Assembly: GCA_029056365.1 (NCBI GenBank)
Contig: JAIDBM010000036.1
Location: 1-6,163, forward strand
DNA from: Muribaculaceae bacterium
GTDB lineage: Bacteria; Bacteroidota; Bacteroidia; Bacteroidales; Muribaculaceae
Direction of reading: 5' to 3'
Length of the DNA stretch: 6,163 nucleotides
Under the pieces are notes generated by a model, which worked only from the letters and a program-made list of their open reading frames with translations, did no database searches and was not told the origin of the DNA. A program made the translations under genes and the position numbers. Positions 1 to 6,163 of this stretch are shown piece by piece. Positions within the stretch are counted from its first letter, which is position 1. The number at the start of each line of letters is the position of its first letter.

Positions 1-640
1 ATACCACACCGAACTGGTCGATACGGTTGCGGAGCACGTTGTTGGCGGTGTTCTCAACCGAAGCCTTCACGGCGTCCTTGATGGCCGCGCGGGCTGCATC
101 ATCGCTGGCGCCCTGACGAAGGTTGGCCACATTGAAAATCACACCGAAGTCCGGAGCCGAACCGTTGGCTGCCGCGAGGGAGCGATACTGTTCTATGAAC
201 GTGCCTACATAGTCGTCGCTCTGATGGTCGGGCTTGCTGACTATGGCGTCGGTCTGGGCAAGAGCCTTTTCGAAAGTGGAGTCAATATCCTGAGTGGCTT
301 TGAATGAACGGAGCATGTCGGGCATGTCGACCTGCAGAATTACGTTCATACCGCCCTTGAGGTCAAGACCGAGATTCACGCCCCATTTCTGTACCTGTGA
401 AAGGGTGTAACCGAGATACACTTTTTCCTCGCCGTGCGAGTCCATGTAGTGTTTGTAGGCCTGGTTATAGACCGAGTCGGTGTTACCAACGGCCTTCTGC
501 TGAGCGAGAGCATACTTGTCGGCCTCTTTTTCATATTTGTTTGATACAAAGGTGAATGAGAGGTAAAACAAGCACACCAGCACGAGAAAGGCGGCGATTA
601 CACCTGCCACGATGCTACCAAGCGTTCCTTTGCTTTGCAT
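1..640 (-). CDS. secDF: Protein translocase SecDF, N-terminal part (3' end beyond the window)
   Basis: SecD and SecF are inner-membrane partners of SecYEG that help pull exported proteins into the periplasm using the proton gradient. In Bacteroidetes the two are usually fused in one protein of about 1000 residues. Only the first 213 residues are here, read from the ATG at 638-640 with no stop before the left edge. Residues 9-32 form one hydrophobic membrane segment just after a short cytoplasmic end (MQSKGTLGSI). A charged, probably periplasmic stretch follows at 33-85. Next comes the SecD signature GLDLKGGMNVIL at residues 91-102, and then the second conserved block NVLRNRIDQFGV at 201-212, at the very edge of the window. 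These two blocks make the SecD assignment firm. The fusion to SecF is inferred from the lineage, because the SecF half is not visible. No Shine-Dalgarno sequence precedes the start, which is normal for this phylum. The 145-base gap upstream suggests its own promoter. Confidence 0.95.
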   Translation of the reverse strand, partial: MQSKGTLGSIVAGVIAAFLVLVCLFYLSFTFVSNKYEKEADKYALAQQKAVGNTDSVYNQAYKHYMDSHGEEKVYLGYTLSQVQKWGVNLGLDLKGGMNVILQVDMPDMLRSFKATQDIDSTFEKALAQTDAIVSKPDHQSDDYVGTFIEQYRSLAAANGSAPDFGVIFNVANLRQGASDDAARAAIKDAVKASVENTANNVLRNRIDQFGVV

Positions 641-697
641 GTGATTTGTTTATGGTTTAATTTGTTAATTATTTGAGTTCGTATTTTTTTCAGCTTG

Positions 698-705
698 CAA
701 ATATA
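698..705 (-). promoter_or_regulatory. Possible Bacteroidetes -7 box for secDF
   Basis: Read on the minus strand, this is TATATTTG, an exact match to the Bacteroidetes -7 consensus TAnnTTTG. It lies 57 bases upstream of the secDF start codon. No TTTG or TTG element sits at the expected 19-20 base spacing, so the -33 half is weak or absent. A-rich tracts (minus strand) flank the box. The placement in the only sizeable gap before secDF supports it, but an 8-base match in AT-rich DNA can arise by chance. Confidence 0.45.
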
Positions 706-785
706 GTGTTTTTTCTCCACATTTGGCATAATTGTGCCGCATTTTTTTCCAATACTGCGTCCGGATTTGGCTTAGCCGACTGTTC

Positions 786-2396
786 TCAGAACTTATATGA
801 TACACCTGCAAGACCTTTTATTCCCTGCGAAGGCAAGCCGACAAGCAGGTCGTAACGGTGTCCAAGCAGGTTTTCTCCGCGCAGCCACACGCTCAGACGA
901 TCGTCGACCCGGTATGCGGCCCCGAGGTTTAGACTGCTTTTGTTGCCGAGGCTCAACGGCTGGGGGCCGACATAGGTGGTGCGTCCGCCACGGAATTCAT
1001 ATCCGGCCTCGATGTCGAGCCTGTCTGTCGGAGTAACTTTCACATTGGCGTCCACAACATAGCGGGCGCGGTCGAGCCAGCGGTAATAGCCCCGGTCGGA
1101 CTGCCGGGGTGCCATCTGCGCGGTGGCCTCGAATTCCACCATGTCGCGCCAGCGGTATCCCACACCAACTCCGGCGAGCCAGCCCCTGAGGTCGACAGGC
1201 GCGAACAAGTTGACCGCAAGCGGCGCCTGCGTGCCCAACTTTATCCCCGAGGGCATCAGCCAGTCGTCGGCCATGCTGTAGCCGCCGAAAAGTCTAAGGC
1301 TTACTCCGGCCACCGGACCTCCGGCGATACTCAGCATCGCATCGACCGGCACATTGCTGTAGGGCAGCATTTCCTGCGGAGTCATATAGTAGCAGTAGTC
1401 GTAGTATCCGGCGGCTGTGTTGAGCCGCGATCCGCCTGTAACACGGGCCTCCATGGCAAAAAATCCCGACGGGGTCCAGGCCACCGTTACATCGGGAGCC
1501 ACATGAAAGCGCGACGGCGAGTAGTCCATGACATTCGGACGTGTTCCGGTAGCGATGTCGAGTTTCAGCCCCACATGTGCCAGGAATTTCTCGTTGCGGT
1601 AAGTGTAATAAGGCTCCGCCGTTACAAGGCCGTTGCCACAGCTGAGGAAGTCGCCTTTCAGCTCGATGCCGCCGCCGGGTTTTCCGTTATTGCCGATTAT
1701 CGCTCCCATTTCGGCCGTATAGCGCTGTTCGCCGAAATAGTTGTGAAATCCGAAGTGTTCGAATTCGAATCCGGCATGATAGGCAATTCCGAACGCACGT
1801 CCCCACCATGCGGCATCGGTCTTCACCTGGCTCACATTGCGATGGTATCCGTCGCCTTCGGTAGGAATGCCGGTACGGCCGTACATATATTCGGCTCCCA
1901 CTGCCAGATGGCCGGCCTTGAACATGCGGTTGAAATCGGCTCCGATATTGAGCGTGTTGTTGCTGAAGGTGAGTCCGTCGGAAGCGTCACGGCCCTTGTA
2001 AGAGTTTCCGTCGAACTGCAGCCATGCACCCAGCCGGGTGTTGTGGTTGCTGATAAAACGGTAGCCGGCGGAGGCTCCGAGGTTATAAACCGGAAAATAC
2101 CCCAGCGCGGCATATCCGCGATAAGGCGACACAGCTATGGTATCGGCATATCCGGCCGGCTCAAGCACCGGCAGTATGGTGGTGAGTTCCGAGGCCTTCA
2201 GATATTCATGCAGCGACAGGGGCGTCAGCTCTACCTGCGGCAGACTCACCGACGGCACGAACAGCGCCGGACGTTCGGCACTGCGCTGTTCGGGCACGAT
2301 TGTGCGGTCGACTGAAATCTCTGTTGTGATATCCTGCGCCATTGCAAACGGAGCAAGTATTGCCGCAGCAAGCGCGGCCATATATTTGGTTTTCAT
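786..2396 (-). CDS. TonB-dependent-receptor-like outer membrane beta-barrel protein without a plug domain
   Basis: The protein has 536 residues and is predicted to sit in the outer membrane. Residues 1-21 are a signal peptide (MKTKYMAALAAAILAPFAMA, then Q), with cleavage likely near residue 20-21. A short polar segment follows at 22-75, including the stretch ISVDRTIVPEQ, which I recall from Bacteroidales proteins annotated as TonB-dependent receptors. From about residue 95 to the end the chain alternates aromatic, glycine and polar residues like beta strands of a barrel. The C-terminus has the receptor-like motif LRGENLLGHRYD (505-516) and ends GVSYKF, with the terminal Phe typical of outer-membrane proteins. 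TonB-dependent receptors are usually 650-1000 residues with an N-terminal plug of about 120-150; there is no room for one here. I chose the ATG at 2394-2396 because the signal peptide begins there. A TTG (2433-2435) and an ATG (2430-2432) further upstream would add 13 or 12 polar residues and overlap the TPR gene. The gene starts 22 bases after the TPR stop codon, so the two are probably co-transcribed. The substrate is unknown. Confidence 0.82.
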   Translation of the reverse strand: MKTKYMAALAAAILAPFAMAQDITTEISVDRTIVPEQRSAERPALFVPSVSLPQVELTPLSLHEYLKASELTTILPVLEPAGYADTIAVSPYRGYAALGYFPVYNLGASAGYRFISNHNTRLGAWLQFDGNSYKGRDASDGLTFSNNTLNIGADFNRMFKAGHLAVGAEYMYGRTGIPTEGDGYHRNVSQVKTDAAWWGRAFGIAYHAGFEFEHFGFHNYFGEQRYTAEMGAIIGNNGKPGGGIELKGDFLSCGNGLVTAEPYYTYRNEKFLAHVGLKLDIATGTRPNVMDYSPSRFHVAPDVTVAWTPSGFFAMEARVTGGSRLNTAAGYYDYCYYMTPQEMLPYSNVPVDAMLSIAGGPVAGVSLRLFGGYSMADDWLMPSGIKLGTQAPLAVNLFAPVDLRGWLAGVGVGYRWRDMVEFEATAQMAPRQSDRGYYRWLDRARYVVDANVKVTPTDRLDIEAGYEFRGGRTTYVGPQPLSLGNKSSLNLGAAYRVDDRLSVWLRGENLLGHRYDLLVGLPSQGIKGLAGVSYKF

Positions 2397-2418
2397 AAAT
2401 AGCTTTGTTTTTTGGCGC

Positions 2419-5385
2419 TTAGAGTCGTTCATCAATCATCCTGAAAATATCGGCTTCTGTGCCCGGATAGTTCTCGCGGAGGGCCTCAAGATAACTGTCG
2501 GCCTCGAATTTGCGCCCGTTGGCGCGGTAAATGTCGCTGAGCACTATGAAACCGCGTGCGAGCCAGTATGAGTGCGGCGTACGCGATGAAGTAAGATCTT
2601 CGGCAGCCGTCTTGGCGTTTTTCAGGTCGTGGGCATCGAAATAGCTCTGCGCGAGATAATAGGCGCTCTTGGCTCCGTAAAGATTGTCGGTATCGTCCGA
2701 GGCACTGCTCCACACCTTGCGTGCTTCAGCGCTCTTGCCGCTGTTTTCCAGCGCGAGACCTTTGCAGAAGATGGCTTCGAGCTTCTCCTCCGACCCTATT
2801 GTCGATGAGCCAAGGAGCTGTTCCGCAGCTGTAAAGGCATCGTTCCACCGGCCAAGGTCGAGACTCGCCCGCATCATGCCTCGGCGTGCGGCATTGAGCG
2901 ATGCCGTCGATGATGCGCTGCCGGCCAGACGTGTATAGGCTTCCATAGCCGCCGGCGCGTGTCCTTTGGCATATTCAATATCGCCTATTGCCTCAAGCGC
3001 CGCCTCTGCCCTTACGTTGTCGGGGAAACGGTCGGCTATGGCGCGGGCATAATACAGGGCTTTGTCGTTGTTGTCGCTGTCGCGGGCATCGTCAAGCAGA
3101 TAGCCCAGTGCGGCGGCCACAAACGCACCGTCGGGGTAGTCGCGCACGTAAGCCTCCAGACGGCTTACATCGCCTTTGTCGTCGAATGCCTCCTCGGCTG
3201 TCACAAAGCTTATCCGGTCGGCTTCGGCCACATCGATCTGCGGCGCGTTGTCGATTCCGGCCAGATACTCGCGCACTTCGGTCAGGGTTCCGTCCTCGGC
3301 TCCGATGCGTTTGAGGTAGTCGGCGGCAAGCGAAGCCTCATCGGATGTGGGCGCAGCCGCTATGAGCTGTTTGAATGTCGACACCGCCTGGTCGCGGGCC
3401 CCTCCCTGGAGCTGAAGCGAGCCAAGGCGCAGATATGCCGTGCGGGCCTGGGATGTGGACGGATATTTGTCTATCACCCGGCGGTAGGCTCCGGCGGTGG
3501 CGTCCTTGTTGCCGAGCGAATGCTCGGTTTCGGCAAGCTCGAGCATGGCCTCGGATGCTAGTCCCGACTGCGGATAATCTGCAAGGAATTTCTGAAGAAG
3601 ATTTTTCTTGGAAGCGAAATCACGGGTGAATCCTTTCATCACCGCCTGCTGGAATACAGGATAGTCGCCTGACTCGGGCAAGGCATCGTATGCCTCGGCA
3701 TATGTACTGGATGCCTTGTCGAAGTCCTTTCCATAATAGTATGTGTCGGCCAGACGGTTTAGAGCATCGGCGCGTACCGCTGCCGGAATGCCTTTCTGCC
3801 GGGCCACATATTCAAAATCGCCGGCGGCATCGCCGTAGGCCTTCATGGCAAAAGCGGCATATCCACGGTCGTAACGGCCCACGGTATAATTGGTGTCCGA
3901 GGCCGATGTACCGCCGAGATACCTGTCGAATTCCTTTATCGCACGCGCATAGTCGCCTTTGCGGTAATATGCCTCGCCGAGCAGGAGCGCGTTCTGCATC
4001 GCCACATGCCGGTTATGGCTGTCGAGCCGGGCGCCACGGCCGAGATAGTCGGCGGCCGCATCGGCATCGCCTGTGGCAAGTGCGCGTGAACCCAGCACAT
4101 AAAGCACCTGCTGTTTCGCGCCCAGCACTTTTTCGCCGGGATTTTTCATACGCTCTATCGAGGCGAGCGCACTTTCATAGTTATTGTCGTTTATCCATCC
4201 GTTCACTACATACTCCTGTACTTCAGGAGCATACCGGCTGTCGGGATAACGGCGCAGAAATTCTTCGAATATGCTCACCGAACTTCCGAACGGAATCTGG
4301 CCGCCACGGAATTTGGCTACCGCATAATTGTAGAACGCGGCTTCCTGTACCGCCTTGTCGTGATTCATACGCAGAGCTTTGTCGAGCGACAGCAGCGCCG
4401 CATCGGTATCGCCCTGGTTCAGCAGCGCCTGGCCTATATACAGCAGGGCACTCTGGCCCATGGCATCATCGGCGGCACTTACCGGCTGAAGGCTTTTTAT
4501 GGCTCCGGTATAATCGCCGTCGTGATACTGGCTCAGACCGAGTATATAGAGAGCCGAGGTGGCAGGCTGCTCGGCTGACGCCACATATTTTTTCAGATAT
4601 GGTATCGCTTCGGAAGGCTGGTCGAGTCTGTACAGACTCTCGCCGGCTATGCGGTTAGCCTCAGCCTGATATTCATCTGCCACAGCGTTGCGGCGCAACA
4701 GCCGCCGGGCGGTGGAGAGTGCCTTCTGCCAGTCGCCCTCGCTGTAATAAATCTGCGACAGATAGTAGTCGGCCATGTTGCCGGGAGAGGTCGATGCGTC
4801 GACCTTGCCGAACAGCTCTCTTGCCCGGCTGAAATCGTGCCGCGCATATGCTATGTAGGCAAGATAGAAGCGCGAGGCCGCTGCATAGTTTTTTGTCGCC
4901 GCCAACGAGCGGAAGCCTGCCTCGGCCTGACTGTAGTCGGCAAGTTTCAGTCTGCAGAACGCCATACGGTAGGCGAGGTCGTCCTGCAGGTTGCCCGGCA
5001 GTGCGCGTTTCTCGATTTTCTGATATTGCGCCAGCGCCTCGGCATAGCTGCGTTCCATTATGCAGTCGCCTATATACAGCATTGCCTCCTGACGGTGCAG
5101 CGAGGCCGGGTATCTGAACAGAAAAGAGGCGAAATGCGATTGTGCCGAAGCGCCCTGCACATGATAGCAGGCCCGGGCCACAAGCCAGTCGAGTTCCTCG
5201 GCCTCGGCGGCACTGAGCCGGTTGCGGTCGATATGTGTCAGCTGGTCGATACAGCCCACATAATTGGCATCGTCGTACATGGCTTTGCCCCGGCTCAGAA
5301 AACCGTCGGAGTCCGGCGAATTGACTGCCGCCGATGCACTGGCCAGAGCAGCGGCGGCTATAGTCGATAGAATTATTTTTTTCAT
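2419..5385 (-). CDS. Large secreted tetratricopeptide-repeat (TPR) protein, probably periplasmic
   Basis: The protein has 988 residues. Residues 1-20 are a signal peptide (MKKIILSTIAAAALASASAA) with no lipobox cysteine after it, so it is probably soluble in the periplasm rather than a lipoprotein. Nearly all of the rest is helical TPR repeats of about 34-40 residues. I count roughly 24 units by eye. Clear examples are YAEALAQYQKI (114-124), PSEAIPYLKKYV (257-268), YARAIKEFDRYL (479-490), FDKASSTYAEAYDALP (555-570), RDQAVSTFKQLIAAAP (664-679) and FEADSYLEALRENYP (960-974). Several units end in a YP or FP turn, as in the TPR_6/YbgF-like subtype. Such repeats stack into a superhelix that binds other proteins; no catalytic domain is visible. 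The gene starts at the ATG at 5383-5385, which directly begins the signal peptide, and ends TAA 22 bases before the outer-membrane barrel gene. That order suggests a scaffold working with the barrel. The partner and substrate are unknown. Confidence 0.88.
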   Translation of the reverse strand: MKKIILSTIAAAALASASAAVNSPDSDGFLSRGKAMYDDANYVGCIDQLTHIDRNRLSAAEAEELDWLVARACYHVQGASAQSHFASFLFRYPASLHRQEAMLYIGDCIMERSYAEALAQYQKIEKRALPGNLQDDLAYRMAFCRLKLADYSQAEAGFRSLAATKNYAAASRFYLAYIAYARHDFSRARELFGKVDASTSPGNMADYYLSQIYYSEGDWQKALSTARRLLRRNAVADEYQAEANRIAGESLYRLDQPSEAIPYLKKYVASAEQPATSALYILGLSQYHDGDYTGAIKSLQPVSAADDAMGQSALLYIGQALLNQGDTDAALLSLDKALRMNHDKAVQEAAFYNYAVAKFRGGQIPFGSSVSIFEEFLRRYPDSRYAPEVQEYVVNGWINDNNYESALASIERMKNPGEKVLGAKQQVLYVLGSRALATGDADAAADYLGRGARLDSHNRHVAMQNALLLGEAYYRKGDYARAIKEFDRYLGGTSASDTNYTVGRYDRGYAAFAMKAYGDAAGDFEYVARQKGIPAAVRADALNRLADTYYYGKDFDKASSTYAEAYDALPESGDYPVFQQAVMKGFTRDFASKKNLLQKFLADYPQSGLASEAMLELAETEHSLGNKDATAGAYRRVIDKYPSTSQARTAYLRLGSLQLQGGARDQAVSTFKQLIAAAPTSDEASLAADYLKRIGAEDGTLTEVREYLAGIDNAPQIDVAEADRISFVTAEEAFDDKGDVSRLEAYVRDYPDGAFVAAALGYLLDDARDSDNNDKALYYARAIADRFPDNVRAEAALEAIGDIEYAKGHAPAAMEAYTRLAGSASSTASLNAARRGMMRASLDLGRWNDAFTAAEQLLGSSTIGSEEKLEAIFCKGLALENSGKSAEARKVWSSASDDTDNLYGAKSAYYLAQSYFDAHDLKNAKTAAEDLTSSRTPHSYWLARGFIVLSDIYRANGRKFEADSYLEALRENYPGTEADIFRMIDERL

Positions 5386-5407
5386 TGATAGATTGCAATT
5401 AAAACCG

Positions 5408-5439
5408 CAAATTTACACATTTTTGTCGGTAATCGCAAA
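5408..5439 (-). promoter_or_regulatory. Bacteroidetes-type promoter for the TPR-barrel operon
   Basis: Read on the minus strand, there is a TTTG at 5436-5439, a 20-base spacer, and TAAATTTG at 5408-5415. This fits the Bacteroidetes sigma factor pattern of TTTG near -33 and TAnnTTTG near -7. The -7 box ends 22 bases before the ATG of the TPR gene, so the leader would be short. There is no purine-rich ribosome binding site between box and start. It lies in the only gap upstream of the TPR gene, which supports it as the promoter for both the TPR and barrel genes. Confidence 0.65.
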
Positions 5440-5490
5440 ACAAGCAACGGAATCTGCCTCAGAATCTCACCCACGGATTCAAACGCAGGC

Positions 5491-6163
5491 TCATATACCG
5501 AATGTAAGAGTGGTATAGTAGCCGAGTGTGCCGTTGCCCGCATACTGGCCTCCGTAGCTCAGACTGATATACTGGTTGCCGGCTCCCCACCACGATGCTG
5601 TTACAACTCCGCCGTTGTTCACAACCGAAACCGGGGCGCCGTAGCTGCCGCACAATGCGTTGAACACCAGGTCGTAGCGGCTGCTGTTGGCATAAGGGGT
5701 GTAGTACACGAATTCAGAACCCGCAAGAGCGCCATTGTTGTAATACATGGTCGCATCAGGCCAGTAATAGTTCATCATCGGCACATTGCTGAGATAGATG
5801 GCGTCAGGTCCGTAGCTCTGGATGGTGTATCCGGAGTTGAGCAGCAGGTTCAGCGACACGTTTATTCCCGATCCGAATGTAACACCGAGCACGGTACGGA
5901 AAGGCCGCCAGCCGGGTGCCGGACGCCAGCTACGCGGGGGTGCCGGACGATAGTACGGGCGCGATGGCGGCAGGTAGGGGCGCGACGGCGGGGTCGGCCG
6001 ATAGTAGTGGCTGTGGTTATGGTTGTGTCCGTGCGACGGACGATGGCCCGGTCCTCCGGGACGGTGTCCTGTTTCCGGACGGTACTGGTTGTTGTTGCCG
6101 TGGCCCGGACGGTGGTGGCCGCTGTTGCCGGGCTGCGCCGGCCGGTGCGGGTTGGTGTTGCCG
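5491..6163 (-). CDS. Uncharacterised protein with His/Pro/Arg-rich linker and Gly/Tyr/Asn-rich C-terminal domain (5' end beyond the window)
   Basis: The frame is open from the right edge to the TGA at 5491-5493, giving 223 residues. The true start lies outside the window. A GTG at 5890-5892 could look like a start, but the frame continues upstream with strongly biased, stop-free sequence, so I treat that valine as internal (residue 91). Residues 1-90 are low complexity: Gly/His/Asn/Pro/Arg at first, a histidine cluster HGHNHNHSHYY at 44-54, then proline-arginine repeats with Tyr and Trp (RPAP, WRP). Residues 91-223 look like a compact domain rich in Gly, Tyr, Asn and Ser, beginning VLGVTFGSGINVSLNLLLNSG and ending TTLTFGI, with one cysteine at 171. 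The alternating pattern suggests beta strands. I recall similar unnamed Bacteroidales proteins with an RP-rich linker before this kind of domain, but no function. An exported location is plausible but cannot be shown, because the N-terminus is missing. The histidines might bind metal; this is speculative. It ends 105 bases before the TPR gene, which has its own promoter, so it is probably a separate unit. Confidence 0.75.
   Translation of the reverse strand, partial: GNTNPHRPAQPGNSGHHRPGHGNNNQYRPETGHRPGGPGHRPSHGHNHNHSHYYRPTPPSRPYLPPSRPYYRPAPPRSWRPAPGWRPFRTVLGVTFGSGINVSLNLLLNSGYTIQSYGPDAIYLSNVPMMNYYWPDATMYYNNGALAGSEFVYYTPYANSSRYDLVFNALCGSYGAPVSVVNNGGVVTASWWGAGNQYISLSYGGQYAGNGTLGYYTTLTFGI
5950..5991 (-). 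repeat. Two tandem copies of a 21-base unit encoding PPSRPY(L/Y)
   Basis: Positions 5971-5991 and 5950-5970 encode PPSRPYL and PPSRPYY in the frame of the right-edge gene. The copies match at 16 of 21 bases by hand alignment. They form part of the proline-arginine linker and probably arose by local duplication within a low-complexity region. Confidence 0.6.

Noticed and set aside
725..748. Possible terminator: GGCA/TGCC hairpin followed by a T-run on the plus strand
   Set aside because: The stem is only 4 base pairs, and the T-run faces the plus strand, where no gene ends. On the minus strand there is no U-run after the hairpin.
673..855. Small plus-strand open frame of 60 residues spanning the secDF upstream gap
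   Set aside because: It runs through the AT-rich promoter region and into the end of the barrel gene on the other strand. There is no ribosome binding site, and its Phe-rich start simply reflects T-tracts.
1503..2315. Plus-strand open frame of 270 residues antisense to the barrel gene
   Set aside because: It lies wholly opposite a convincing signal-peptide barrel gene. Its translation has no recognisable domain and looks like the complement of GC-rich codons.
3690..4658. Plus-strand open frame of 322 residues antisense to the TPR gene
   Set aside because: The protein is rich in Arg, His and Pro with no domain, as expected for the reverse of GC-rich TPR codons. The TPR frame opposite is unambiguous.
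4673..5398. Same-strand open frame of 241 residues, shifted against the TPR gene
   Set aside because: It is an out-of-frame reading of the start of the TPR gene (Arg/Gly/Cys-rich, no signal peptide). The TPR frame has a clean signal peptide and repeats throughout.
5449..5490. Short inverted repeats (GAATC/GATTC and TCTG/CAGA) after the stop of the right-edge gene
   Set aside because: The stems are 4-5 base pairs and not followed by a T-run, so they do not make a credible terminator.

Overview
All four genes in this window lie on the minus strand, so transcription runs from the right edge to the left edge. The sequence looks like a Bacteroidales chromosome. The left-edge protein has a SecDF-type beginning with SecD first, there are TAnnTTTG-type promoter boxes, gene starts lack a Shine-Dalgarno sequence, and a large secreted TPR protein precedes a TonB-receptor-like barrel. 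The high GC content of the coding regions would suit a gut Muribaculaceae-type organism, but that family-level placement is an inference.

In transcription order: (1) at the right edge, the 3' part of an uncharacterised protein gene (5491-6163) with a His/Pro/Arg/Gly/Asn-rich low-complexity stretch followed by a Gly/Tyr/Asn-rich C-terminal domain. Its open frame continues past the window. (2) A gap of 105 bases holding a good Bacteroidetes-type promoter. (3) A 988-residue secreted TPR-repeat protein (2419-5385). (4) After only 22 bases, a 536-residue outer-membrane beta-barrel protein (786-2396) that resembles a TonB-dependent receptor but has no room for the usual plug. (5) A gap of 145 bases with a TAnnTTTG box. 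(6) The first 213 codons of secDF (1-640), which runs off the left edge.

The TPR gene and the barrel gene almost certainly form one operon. Together they pair a periplasmic TPR solenoid with an outer-membrane barrel. This is the least explained part of the window: the domain types are recognisable, but the substrate and purpose are not. The window has no RNA gene, insertion sequence, CRISPR array or sign of recent horizontal transfer. The long plus-strand open frames are antisense shadows of the GC-rich minus-strand genes.
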